Shown here one piece after another: positions 8,195 to 16,818 of a DNA stretch of 64,000 bases. The DNA comes from Verrucomicrobiales bacterium. GTDB taxonomy: Bacteria > Verrucomicrobiota > Verrucomicrobiia > Verrucomicrobiales > DEV007. Under the pieces are notes generated by a model. The model was not told the DNA's origin. It saw only the letters and a program-made list of their open reading frames with translations, and ran no database searches. Position numbers and translations under genes: made by a program. The stretch is from the NCBI GenBank assembly GCA_029213065.1, contig JARGPH010000002.1, positions 330,613 through 394,612 of the forward strand. Direction: 5' to 3'. Position 1 is the first letter of the stretch. The number at the start of each line of letters is the position of its first letter.

Positions 8195-9949
8195 ATGATC
8201 TCAACGACACCCCCTGCCCCGCCACGTTCTAACAATCCTCTCAAGCACTTCTTCTTCTGGCTCTCGGGAGCCGGAGCTGACACGCTTGAGCAATGCCCCG
8301 GCTGGGAACAGCGAAAATACGTCGCTTTCGGAGCGACCGTTCTCGTGCCGACCGTTTTTGCTTTCATCGCCTGTGCTTACGCGCTTTCGACCCTGACAGA
8401 CAACTGGAAGATCATTATTCCGGTGGCGACAGCCTGGGGGCTTATCATCATGACGATCGACCGCTCATTGCTTGCGATCTACCGCTCCTATCAGAAGTTT
8501 CACCGCAAAGTGGCTCAGTTCTTCCTCCGGATTCTCGTGGCCGCGCTCATGGGCGTGACGATCTCCCACCCGCTCACGTTATTGCTCTTCAGTGACACGA
8601 TTACGAGTGTGATTGAGAGTGATCGTCAGGAGGAGATCGAAGAGGTCCGCCTCGCCGCCAATGAGGAGAAGGCCGGTGTCGAAACGAAAGTGACCGCTCT
8701 CGAAGGCCAGATTGCGGAGCAGCGCCAGAAGTTTGAAGATACCTTTTCAGCTGAATTCCTCGTGGAAGATACCTCCGTCGGCGTAGCGGATCCCCTTTCC
8801 GAGCTGGATGCTGAGCTGCGAGCTCAAATGGATGACCGCATCGCGGCTGAAACAGCGGTGTATCGTCAGAAGATCGAATCGATCGATACCGAGTTTGCTG
8901 AGATGCAGACCAAGTACGCAGAGCTGCAGGTGGAGTTGGATAGCTGGCAGACCCAGTTTGAGCTCGAGGTGAATGGACAGCGCAGCGGCATCGTCGGGCT
9001 CGGGCCACGTGCGAAAAGCATTCGTGATGACCAGCTCGCCTGGCGTCGCGAGGAGGCAAAGCGCATTGCAGGAGTGCTTGAGTATATGACGGCGCAAAAT
9101 ACGGATCTCGCGGCACGGGTCAAAGAGACCGAAGAGGGAATCAAAGCCGAGTTTGTTGGAATCGCAGCGGCCAAGGCTGAGCGCATCAAAGAGGAGCGTG
9201 CCCGGGTTGCCGACCTGAAGCGCCAGGTCCAGCAATCGCAGGCCGATCAGTTCGTCGAGCAGCAGAACACGATCCGGACGACCATTACCGCTCAAATCGA
9301 CACGCGTCTGGGCGAACTGGAGCGACTTCAGTCTGAGATCGCAGCGATCGGCACTCAGGAACAGGAGCGCATTGCCGGTATCACGGCAGAGCCCCGTCGC
9401 GACATTCTCACACAGACGCTCGCCCTGCACCGTCTCTTCGAAGATGGCGCGGAAGGTGGTAAGTTCGCTCTCATCGCTTATTGCATCCTCGCAGGTCTTT
9501 TCATGCTGATCGATACGATTCCGCTGGTGGTGAAGTTTTTCTCACAGCCCGGACCTTACGATTCTCTCGTCGATTGCGAAGAAGTTCGCTTTGCGCGTGA
9601 GCGTGAGGCATGGCTCAAGAGTTTCCACGCCTACATGGATGATCTCTCCGATGGTCGCCTTCTTCACCTGACACAGAACAAGCCGCTCGAGAATGCCATG
9701 ATCGAAGGGATCGGCAGCTCACGGGCCGCGAAGGAGTTTGTCGAAAACCTGATCGATCTCGAAGCCTCCTTTGACGAGCGTATCGAGCAGGAAAAAGCGA
9801 AGCTCGCGGAAGGTGCCAACGCTAGAAGCGAGCAACGCACCCGTCAGCTGGAACGCTTTGCCGAGACCTTCTACGAAGATCTCAACGGCAAGATGGAGTC
9901 CTTCTTCGATCAGGACGCTGCGAAACGAGCGGCGCGTGGAGCTGCTTGA
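8195..9949 (+). CDS. DUF4407 membrane protein with long periplasmic or cytoplasmic coiled coil
   Basis: The 584-residue protein matches DUF4407: an N-terminal motif (HFFFWLSGAGADTLEQCP), then three hydrophobic helices at roughly 47-69, 73-95 and 105-128, a Glu/Lys/Gln-rich coiled coil from about 140 to 415, a fourth hydrophobic segment near 428-450 with D-T-I-P-L-V-V-K, and a second shorter coiled coil at the C-terminus. DUF4407 proteins are widespread, often in Bacteroidetes and Verrucomicrobia, with no established biochemical activity. The coiled coil suggests oligomerisation or partner binding at the inner membrane. It is preceded by a long gap and followed by a small membrane protein gene. 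Confidence 0.8.
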   Translation: MISTTPPAPPRSNNPLKHFFFWLSGAGADTLEQCPGWEQRKYVAFGATVLVPTVFAFIACAYALSTLTDNWKIIIPVATAWGLIIMTIDRSLLAIYRSYQKFHRKVAQFFLRILVAALMGVTISHPLTLLLFSDTITSVIESDRQEEIEEVRLAANEEKAGVETKVTALEGQIAEQRQKFEDTFSAEFLVEDTSVGVADPLSELDAELRAQMDDRIAAETAVYRQKIESIDTEFAEMQTKYAELQVELDSWQTQFELEVNGQRSGIVGLGPRAKSIRDDQLAWRREEAKRIAGVLEYMTAQNTDLAARVKETEEGIKAEFVGIAAAKAERIKEERARVADLKRQVQQSQADQFVEQQNTIRTTITAQIDTRLGELERLQSEIAAIGTQEQERIAGITAEPRRDILTQTLALHRLFEDGAEGGKFALIAYCILAGLFMLIDTIPLVVKFFSQPGPYDSLVDCEEVRFAREREAWLKSFHAYMDDLSDGRLLHLTQNKPLENAMIEGIGSSRAAKEFVENLIDLEASFDERIEQEKAKLAEGANARSEQRTRQLERFAETFYEDLNGKMESFFDQDAAKRAARGAA

Positions 9950-10021
9950 TTTGCCTCTTCAGCTCTATCCTGACAGGGCAGCTTTCCTGACGGTTAATCG
10001 ATCACGGTAGTAATTTCTTTA

Positions 10022-10369
10022 ATGAAAGAGGCGAGGAACCGTCGAATTGCGAAATTTTTCGCATGCCTCGAGGTTAAGAGATCAGAAAGAAGAAAGCGAG
10101 TCGCTAACAAATTGATTCAACTTCGTTCGAAAGGTTTTACTTACGTGGTATCTACTCGCGCACTTTTTTTTGCTGCTTATCTTTCCGGCCTGAGTGTTCT
10201 TCAAAAAATGTTGTATTACGGCCCCTACCGGTTCTCGGAGATCCCGGATGGATACTTCGGACCGATGTTCATGCTATCTCTTTTCTGCGGATTGTTACTG
10301 GCTCTGGCGTTTTGGTTCATATTACCCACTCAAATAGAACGGCTCCGTTCCTCCAGCGACAAAGATTAA
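10022..10369 (+). CDS. Small two-helix membrane protein, unknown
   Basis: A 115-residue product with a very basic N-terminal 45 residues (many Arg/Lys) followed by two hydrophobic helices, about 46-66 and 83-104. The basic N-terminus suggests it stays in the cytoplasm. No family is recognised. It starts 72 bp after the DUF4407 gene in the same orientation and may be cotranscribed with it. Base composition is lower in GC than its neighbours. The coding call rests on the coherent two-helix pattern only. Confidence 0.5.
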   Translation: MKEARNRRIAKFFACLEVKRSERRKRVANKLIQLRSKGFTYVVSTRALFFAAYLSGLSVLQKMLYYGPYRFSEIPDGYFGPMFMLSLFCGLLLALAFWFILPTQIERLRSSSDKD

Positions 10370-10404
10370 TCGTTCCAGGGAGGCTGTACCGATGCCCGGT
10401 GAAA

Positions 10405-10875
10405 TCACCTTTTCTGCGGATTCGTAAAGGCACCTTCGTTGATCCGAACGTCGGGCGGGAAGCCGTCGATGAGGAGGACTTCGATGATGTCGAAGCGGAA
10501 AAGAATCTCGGGTTCGTTCAGTTCGTTGAGCCAGGCATTGCCGCCTCTGATGATGAGGCGCTGCTTCGCTTTGTCGACGGCACGGGCCGGTTCTCCGAAT
10601 TCGCCACGGGTCCGGGTTTTGACCTCGCCAAAGACGAGGATCTTCTTATCACGGTAAACGATATCGACCTCCCCGGTTCCGTTCTCGGGTCTGTAATTGC
10701 GGTAGAGGACTTTCCGGCCGGAACGCCAGAGCGCCTTCCCGGCAAGGCGTTCACCGGTCGAGCCAACGAAATGGTTCCATTCCGCCTGGCTCATGGAATC
10801 GCGATCCGGCAGCTCCACGCAGTGGTCGAGCTCCCGATCAAAGAGCCGGTGCCAGCATTGAAACAGTGGTCTCAC
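10405..10875 (-). CDS. yraN: YraN-like (UPF0102) putative endonuclease-fold protein
   Basis: The protein belongs to UPF0102/YraN, a small family with a restriction-endonuclease-like fold usually encoded next to rnhB. Recognisable are the GSTGERLAGKAL start of the core domain, the R-N-Y-R-x-x-x-G-E-V-D-I-V catalytic-like block and the following V-F-G-E-V-K-T-R strand, which together give the D-ExK pattern. I chose the GTG at 10875 because it overlaps the rnhB stop as GTGA, a standard coupling arrangement, has a GGAGG about 10 bases upstream, and keeps the N-terminal WHRLFDRELDH extension typical of relatives; an internal ATG at 10794 would give a shorter protein of 129 residues. Its cellular role is not established. 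Confidence 0.8.
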   Translation of the reverse strand: MRPLFQCWHRLFDRELDHCVELPDRDSMSQAEWNHFVGSTGERLAGKALWRSGRKVLYRNYRPENGTGEVDIVYRDKKILVFGEVKTRTRGEFGEPARAVDKAKQRLIIRGGNAWLNELNEPEILFRFDIIEVLLIDGFPPDVRINEGAFTNPQKR

Positions 10876-11489
10876 CCTGCGGCTGCCTCCGCCAGCGCGA
10901 CCGGGGCAAAACTGCGACGGTGAATCGGACACGGCCCCAACTTCATGAGAGCCTCGCGATGAGCGGCGGTCCCGTATCCCTTATGACGGGCAAAGCCGTA
11001 GCCGGGATAGGTTTCATCGTAGGCTATCATGAGCCTGTCCCTCTCCACTTTGGCAATGATGCTCGCAGCGGCGATCGAAAGACTGAGAGAATCCCCCTTT
11101 ACGAGAGCTTTGTGTTTTCCGGGGAAGTGCTTGATCGGTTTGCCATCGATAAGGGCGATCTTCGGCCGGGGCTTCAGCTGCTCGAACGAGAGTCGCATCG
11201 CGAGATAGGTGGCCTGAAGAATGTTAATTTCGTCGATCTTTTCAGCGTCAACGAGGGTGGAAGCCCATCGGATTCGCTTGTCGTTCGTCAGCTCCTCGTA
11301 TAAAATCTCGCGCTTCCTCTCGCTGAGTTGCTTGGAGTCATTTAATACGCTGTGAGTGTAATCACAGGGAAGAACCACAGCAGCTGCTGAAACCGGTCCG
11401 GCAAGGGGTCCACGTCCCGCTTCATCAATTCCGGCAACGGTGGCAAAGCCTTCCGCGTGTAGTTGGCTCTCGTAGAACAGGTCAGGCAT
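10872..11489 (-). CDS. rnhB: Ribonuclease HII
   Basis: Ribonuclease HII removes RNA from RNA:DNA hybrids and initiates excision of single misincorporated ribonucleotides. The 205-residue protein contains the defining G-I-D-E-A-G-R-G-P-L-A-G-P-V block with the first catalytic Asp and Glu, a later S-I-A-A-A-S-I-I-A-K-V-E-R-D segment with another catalytic Asp, and a C-terminal GYGTAAHREAL motif. The start at 11489 (MPDLFYESQ) gives the normal N-terminus; an in-frame ATG at 11510 would add seven residues. Its stop overlaps the yraN GTG start by four bases, as in many bacterial rnhB-yraN pairs. Confidence 0.93.
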   Translation of the reverse strand: MPDLFYESQLHAEGFATVAGIDEAGRGPLAGPVSAAAVVLPCDYTHSVLNDSKQLSERKREILYEELTNDKRIRWASTLVDAEKIDEINILQATYLAMRLSFEQLKPRPKIALIDGKPIKHFPGKHKALVKGDSLSLSIAAASIIAKVERDRLMIAYDETYPGYGFARHKGYGTAAHREALMKLGPCPIHRRSFAPVALAEAAAG

Positions 11490-11535
11490 AATCCCGGTCG
11501 GATATGACAATTCTCAACTCTCAATTCCCGGGGGA

Positions 11536-12630
11536 TCAGTGCTGATTGACGAAGTCGATCATCTGACGGAAGCGTCCTGCCATCCCCCGTTTCTTCGAAC
11601 AGATCAAACGCGGCAGGTCGGCGAGGTGTGGTTCGTCTTTCTCCGCAGCGAGAGCGCCGCTGGTGTGATACTCGCCCTCTTCGATGAGATCGGCGTAATT
11701 GTTGTTCAGCCCGCCGAGAAGCTCGGGAGTGACTTCGTGTTGCAGGCGCATCACGAGGCGTTTCCCGACATAGCGGTAGCTGTGGAAGTTCTTGTAAAAG
11801 TTCGTAATTTCCTCGACGGCCTCATCGAGGTCAGTCGTGATTTTGAAGAGATAGAAGTCCTCTTCTGAGATCAGGCCGAGTCGGAAAAGGTGTTCCTTCA
11901 CAAACTGCATCCACATTTTCCAGTAGGTTCCGCCCTTCGCATCGAGGAGAACGATGGGAACGACCTGCGCTTTGCCGGTCTGGATCAGGGTGAGAACTTC
12001 GAAGAGCTCGTCCATCGTTCCGAAGCCACCGGGGAAGGCGGCAATGGCATCGCTTTCCTTCACAAAGGCAAGCTTCCGGGTGAAGAAGTAATTGAAATTG
12101 ATGAGCTTCTCGTCGCCGTCGATCGTGGGATTAGCGCCCTGCTCGAAAGGCAGTTTGATGTTGAGGCCGAAGCTTCCGTCCCGCCCTGAACCTTCCTGAG
12201 CGGCTTCCATGATACCGGGCCCCGCGCCGGTGATCGACATGAAACCGGCCTCCCGCATCTTCTCGGCGAATCGAACCGCGGCTTTAAACTCCGGCTCGTC
12301 CGGCTTCGTTCGAGCGCTCCCGAAAATCGAGAGCTTGCGCTCGTCCACATAGGGCCCGAACACGTTGCTGGCTCTGCGCATTTCCTTGAGGGATCGGCTG
12401 TAGAGCTTCAGATCGCCCTCGTTGAGACAATCTCTTCCCATTTTCAGAGCGGTGACGATCAACTCCTGGACGATCTTGTTGGAGCCGCCGCAGGCCCAGT
12501 CGTCGACGAGCACCTTGATTCGGTCGTCGATAATCTGATCACCGGTGGATCCTTTGTCTTCATGGAGGCCGAAAATGCCCCCTCCTGTAAAATCTCTGGG
12601 GTCTTTGCGAAGGTGGGCGCGTTTATCCAT
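11536..12630 (-). CDS. LOG/TIGR00730-type Rossmann-fold protein, long form
   Basis: The 364-residue protein contains the LOG (lysine decarboxylase-like) Rossmann core: SIFGSARTKPDEP, ITGAGPGIMEAAQEG and the hallmark P-G-G-F-G-T-M-D-E with the nearby Arg. Family members with known activity are cytokinin riboside 5'-monophosphate phosphoribohydrolases or other nucleotide hydrolases. This protein is longer than typical LOG proteins (about 200 residues): it has an N-terminal helical region of about 90 residues and a C-terminal extension of about 80 residues, the long form found in several bacterial phyla. It lies divergent from the DAHP synthase gene with about 100 bp between. Precise substrate is unknown. 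Confidence 0.82.
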   Translation of the reverse strand: MDKRAHLRKDPRDFTGGGIFGLHEDKGSTGDQIIDDRIKVLVDDWACGGSNKIVQELIVTALKMGRDCLNEGDLKLYSRSLKEMRRASNVFGPYVDERKLSIFGSARTKPDEPEFKAAVRFAEKMREAGFMSITGAGPGIMEAAQEGSGRDGSFGLNIKLPFEQGANPTIDGDEKLINFNYFFTRKLAFVKESDAIAAFPGGFGTMDELFEVLTLIQTGKAQVVPIVLLDAKGGTYWKMWMQFVKEHLFRLGLISEEDFYLFKITTDLDEAVEEITNFYKNFHSYRYVGKRLVMRLQHEVTPELLGGLNNNYADLIEEGEYHTSGALAAEKDEPHLADLPRLICSKKRGMAGRFRQMIDFVNQH

Positions 12631-12748
12631 ATAGTGTTAAGGCTAGAGGAATATGGAGAAATCCTCAATCCCCCTTTTAGCGAGTTGAAATAAAAACCGT
12701 GATTTTTTCCTTTCATATAGGGTTAAAATCATGCTTATTCCCCGCCCC

Positions 12749-13810
12749 ATGTCTATCCCACTCGACGACGTTCGCATCGACTCTATCCGCCAGCTCATTG
12801 CCCCCACCATCCTGATGGAAGAGGTGGCTCTTTCGGAGACTGCCGCGGCTACGGTGACGGCAGCCCGCAACGAGTGCGCTGATATTCTTTCCGGCTCCGA
12901 TGACCGTGTTCTCGCGGTGGTTGGCCCCTGCTCGATTCATGATACCAAGGCGGCCCTGGAATACGCAGAGCGTCTTACTGAACTGAGCAAGGAGGTCTCC
13001 GACGATGTCCTTCTTGTCATGCGTGTCTATTTTGAAAAACCGCGCACCACGGTGGGCTGGAAGGGCTTGATCAACGATCCTCATCTCGATAATTCCTACG
13101 ACATCAACGAAGGCCTCACCACGGCCCGCAAGTTGCTTCTCGACCTCGCCGAGATGGGCGTTTCTGCAGGCACTGAGTTTCTCGACACGATCAGCCCCCA
13201 GTTTTATGCGGACCTCATCGCCTGGGGCGCGATCGGTGCTCGAACCACCGAATGTCAGCTGCACCGCGAGCTTGCCTCCGGTCTCAGCATGCCGGTGGGA
13301 TTCAAAAACGGAACGATGGGTAATTGCCAGATCGCGATCGATGCGATTCAGGCTGCGCGGCAACCGCACCGTTTTCTTTCTGTCACAAAATCAGGCGACA
13401 GCGCGATTGTGGCGACGAAGGGTAATAAGGATTGTCACATCATCCTTCGCGGCGGTAAGACCGGACCAAACTACGACCGGGAAAGTGTCGCATCGGTGCG
13501 CCAATCACTCGAAGCGAAGAATCTTGAGCCTGCCATCATGATTGACTGCAGCCACGCGAACAGCGGGAAAGATTATCGCAATCAGCCGGGTGTCTGTGCT
13601 GAGATTGGTGCTCAAATCGCGACCGGTGACAGTTCGATCCGCGCGGTCATGATTGAGAGTCATCTCGAAGAAGGCGCTCAAAAGATTTCCGACGAGATGA
13701 AATACGGCCAAAGCGTGACCGATTCCTGCGTGAGTTGGGATACGACCGTCGAAATGGTCAAACAGCTCGCCGGCGATGTGAAGAAGCGCCGCGCGACGTT
13801 CCTGGCTTAG
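12749..13810 (+). CDS. aroG: 3-Deoxy-7-phosphoheptulonate synthase, class I (AroG type)
   Basis: The enzyme condenses phosphoenolpyruvate and erythrose 4-phosphate, the first step of the shikimate pathway. Signatures include VVGPCSIHD, MRVYFEKPRTTVGWKGLINDP (written here in part), GARTTECQLHRE, GFKNGT and the late DCSHANSGKD block, all class I (AroF/G/H-like). With the start at 12749 the protein is 353 residues, close to E. coli AroG, and begins in the same way (D-D-V-R-I before the first helix); an ATG at 12731 would add six residues. The feedback class (Phe, Tyr or Trp) cannot be decided with certainty. aroB in the same window serves the next step but is 33 kb away. Confidence 0.93.
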   Translation: MSIPLDDVRIDSIRQLIAPTILMEEVALSETAAATVTAARNECADILSGSDDRVLAVVGPCSIHDTKAALEYAERLTELSKEVSDDVLLVMRVYFEKPRTTVGWKGLINDPHLDNSYDINEGLTTARKLLLDLAEMGVSAGTEFLDTISPQFYADLIAWGAIGARTTECQLHRELASGLSMPVGFKNGTMGNCQIAIDAIQAARQPHRFLSVTKSGDSAIVATKGNKDCHIILRGGKTGPNYDRESVASVRQSLEAKNLEPAIMIDCSHANSGKDYRNQPGVCAEIGAQIATGDSSIRAVMIESHLEEGAQKISDEMKYGQSVTDSCVSWDTTVEMVKQLAGDVKKRRATFLA

Positions 13811-13960
13811 GTCTTCGTGCCCGGACTTTGAATCTGTCCTGCGTGACGGGTTCGGGGCAAAGGAAGTGTTTGCCTGCCGTCTTCATCACTCGCTTCCCGT
13901 TCAAGCGCCCTCTCTTTGAAATCTGATGAACCCCATTGAACCAGTAATTTCGCTCCAAAA

Positions 13961-15586
13961 ATGAAATGCAGTCATGCGGTTACTCTTATTCTGCTAATTT
14001 GGGCGACGATCTACTTACCGCATCTGGGTGAACGGGAACTTCGCGGTGAGGAAGCTCGTCGGATTGTCCCTGCGCAGGAGATGATCCGCACTTCCAATTG
14101 GGTCGTGCCGACGATTGCCGGAGAGCACTACGGAAACAAGCCGCCCTTCATCAATTGGGTCATTGCGGCTTCGTTTCTCCTGACTGGATCCGAAAGTGAG
14201 TTCGCTGCCCGGCTGCCATCCGCCCTCAGCCTTTTATTGCTATCGTTCGCCATCTTCTTCGTCTTAAGAAAAGAGTTTGGGGAGCAATTCGCGATAGCCG
14301 CTACGTTTGTTTTGCTGACAGCTATCGCGATGATCGACAAGTGCCGGACAGCGGAGATCGAATCGGTTTTTATAGCCCTGTTCGGGTTCGCGTGCCTTTC
14401 GTGGATTGCTTTGTGGACATCCAGAAAATCGCCCTGGATGATCTGGACGCTACCTTATATTTTCATTGGATTGGGTTGCCTTACCAAAGGGCCTGTTCAC
14501 TTACCATTCTGGTTATTCTTTCTTCTCCCCGTCCTCAAGTCCTCGAAGTCACTGCGATCGTTCTTTCACCCTGCGCACCTTCTGGGATTGGTAATTCTCG
14601 GACTGATAACGATTCCATGGGTCCTGGCGAATCTTGGCGCAGTCGATAATCCGGATTCAACAGTCGATAACTGGGTCGTCGAAATAGCGGGCCGGGTGAA
14701 AATAGATCCGTCTATCCTGGCAAGCTGGGCAAGACAGCCGCTCGATATCCTTTTGGATTTCCTCCCGTGGACATTGCCGTTGCTCTACTCCCTTTGGCAT
14801 TTGCGTAAAAGCAAGAGACCCTCTGCATCGACCGGCCTCCAGCGTTGGGATGCCGTAATACACGGGTGTTTTTGGAGCGTTGTAATCTCAACGATCTTGT
14901 TGGTTCTAATTCCAGGCGGTCGCCCTCGTTACCTGATGCCGCTTTATGTTCCGGCAGCCATTGCTGTGATTTCGTTCTATTTCCGATTAAACGAAGAGCG
15001 ACGCTTCGCCTATGAAGCGTTCGGTTTTAAAACATTGAGAATTCTGGCCATCGTTATTCCCCTAGTAGTGGTTGGTGGAACGATCCAGGCGTTGAAGAAG
15101 GATCTCGAACCGCTTTGGATCTCAACCATTCTCTCTTTTACCGGCCTCATTGCCTGCTGCGTATGGCTGTTCCGTAAAAACAACACCTTCAATCTATTCA
15201 TCACTACGGGAATATTTGTTGCCGTGGCCTTTGCCGCCGTGAATACCACGGCAGTCCCGTTTTTGCGTGATCGATATCATTTCCGCGATGGGGCCGACAA
15301 AATCCAGGCACTCTCCGACGGCGTTCCGGGGAAATCCGTCCTGTATGCGGACAAAACCTTTCGCTATGCAATCGCTGATCTAAGAGGATTGATATACTAT
15401 CTCGGGGATAATTTTGTGAAACAAGGTGAGTCAAAAGAACTCCCCGAGAATACAGGCTTTGTCATCGGGCGACAGGGCTCACTCCCGGAAATGGAAGCGC
15501 TCGCAGCCTCCTATCGAATCGATAAGAGGGTTGATTTGGAGATCAAGGGACACGCAGTAACAGCGCTGTATCTTAGTCGTCGATGA
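13961..15586 (+). CDS. ArnT/PMT-like membrane glycosyltransferase
   Basis: The 541-residue protein is a polytopic membrane protein of the PMT_2/ArnT type: an early E-R-E-L-R-G-E-E-A-R loop matching the conserved acidic motif in the first extracytoplasmic loop, NKPPFINW directly after the next hydrophobic turn, and about 10-12 predicted helices, then a C-terminal soluble domain of about 100 residues. Such enzymes use polyprenyl-phosphate-linked sugars to glycosylate lipids or proteins on the outer face of the inner membrane; ArnT itself adds aminoarabinose to lipid A. Substrate is unknown here and no arn genes are nearby. It converges with the SGNH hydrolase gene, only 8 bp apart. Confidence 0.78.
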   Translation: MKCSHAVTLILLIWATIYLPHLGERELRGEEARRIVPAQEMIRTSNWVVPTIAGEHYGNKPPFINWVIAASFLLTGSESEFAARLPSALSLLLLSFAIFFVLRKEFGEQFAIAATFVLLTAIAMIDKCRTAEIESVFIALFGFACLSWIALWTSRKSPWMIWTLPYIFIGLGCLTKGPVHLPFWLFFLLPVLKSSKSLRSFFHPAHLLGLVILGLITIPWVLANLGAVDNPDSTVDNWVVEIAGRVKIDPSILASWARQPLDILLDFLPWTLPLLYSLWHLRKSKRPSASTGLQRWDAVIHGCFWSVVISTILLVLIPGGRPRYLMPLYVPAAIAVISFYFRLNEERRFAYEAFGFKTLRILAIVIPLVVVGGTIQALKKDLEPLWISTILSFTGLIACCVWLFRKNNTFNLFITTGIFVAVAFAAVNTTAVPFLRDRYHFRDGADKIQALSDGVPGKSVLYADKTFRYAIADLRGLIYYLGDNFVKQGESKELPENTGFVIGRQGSLPEMEALAASYRIDKRVDLEIKGHAVTALYLSRR

Positions 15587-15594
15587 TCAAATTC

Positions 15595-16779
15595 TCAATT
15601 CGTGACGAAATACAGAATCGTTGCGGTTGCTCCCTTGGACTTTTCGTTGTCTGAGGCAGCGGTCCTGATCGCGACCTGATGAAACGCGTTGTTGAGATCG
15701 TCCGCTAAAATGACAGAACGCGGATAGTTCAGCCCGCTGCTGTAGCTGTGATAAAGTTCGACCTTTTTCCATTCGCCATTGTCGATGCTGACTTCGAGCG
15801 CTCCGGCATCGGGTCCGGCGAGGACAAAGGCTCCGAGCATTTTACCGGCGAAGCTGTGGTAGAGATGGTCGCCGGCGGACTCTGATCGAATCGCTTTGTA
15901 TTTCTCGTAGTTGCTTCTCACTTGTCCCATCGGAAGCAGTTCTTTCCCCACTTGTGCGTGCTTCCAGCCTCCCAGCCAGTTGAACGCCTCCGGATCGACA
16001 ATCTTCATGTTCGCATACGACCCTTCATCGAGCGGATCCGGCAAGGTGACGGTCTGCGGTGTCTCGCCTGAGATCGTTTTGTCGATCACAGAGGTGATGA
16101 GATCGCTCGCGAACTGGTAGCCCTCCTGATTCGGGTGGGTTCCGCCGTAGTTTTTGTCCCAGGTCATGTTCCCCGCGGCAATCTCATTGGCAAGCCCCTG
16201 CCCCACATCGACGATGGGAAGGCCATAATGCCGTGCCACTTCCTTGTGCGCTGCAACGCTGATGGTCTCTTTCCCGTCCTGCACATTTTTAAGGATCCCG
16301 GGATTCACGAACTGAACCGAAATAATGTTACCAGTCGGATTCTCGCGGTAATACTGGCGCACGATCCCTTCGAGTCCGCGAATCGCTGTTTTGCGGTCAT
16401 GCCCGGCATCCTGATCATCGTTGACCGCGAACTCGAGGACCAGCAAATCGACCTGTCCCTGACTGAGAACGTCACGATCAACACGCCCTGCACCGCTGAG
16501 AGAACAAGTCGAGCTGAGCCCCGCATTGGTGAAAGTGAACTCGACCCCGGGCCATTCTTTCACGAGCCAGTCGGCCACCATTTTACTGTGACCTTTTACA
16601 TTCTCGGTAATAGAGCCGCCGAGAAAGGCCACGTGGGCTTTTCCTTCTTTCTCCATCTGAGCGATGAAATTGGATACCCCGCTTTTTCCCATTTCGGTAA
16701 CCGGGGCATCGAGTGGTTCGGCATGCGTGATCCCTGCGAAGAGGGCTGATGACAGGATGGCGCTAAAAAGTGCTCTCAT
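15595..16779 (-). CDS. Secreted SGNH/GDSL-type hydrolase
   Basis: A 394-residue exported protein (signal peptide ending near T-H-A, residue 20). The SGNH fold is shown by block I G-G-S-I-T with the presumed nucleophile Ser56, a block III-like F-A-V-N-D with Asn120, and G-G-T-H-P-N with His215. After about residue 235 a further beta-rich domain follows, of the type attached to carbohydrate-esterase or sialate-O-acetylesterase-like proteins. It probably removes acyl groups from glycans, but the substrate is inferred only from context: it is divergent from a sulfatase gene with 39 bp between, which suggests joint regulation. Confidence 0.75.
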   Translation of the reverse strand: MRALFSAILSSALFAGITHAEPLDAPVTEMGKSGVSNFIAQMEKEGKAHVAFLGGSITENVKGHSKMVADWLVKEWPGVEFTFTNAGLSSTCSLSGAGRVDRDVLSQGQVDLLVLEFAVNDDQDAGHDRKTAIRGLEGIVRQYYRENPTGNIISVQFVNPGILKNVQDGKETISVAAHKEVARHYGLPIVDVGQGLANEIAAGNMTWDKNYGGTHPNQEGYQFASDLITSVIDKTISGETPQTVTLPDPLDEGSYANMKIVDPEAFNWLGGWKHAQVGKELLPMGQVRSNYEKYKAIRSESAGDHLYHSFAGKMLGAFVLAGPDAGALEVSIDNGEWKKVELYHSYSSGLNYPRSVILADDLNNAFHQVAIRTAASDNEKSKGATATILYFVTN

Positions 16780-16818
16780 GAGTTGAAATCATATTATTAA
16801 AACGGCAAGACTGTGAGG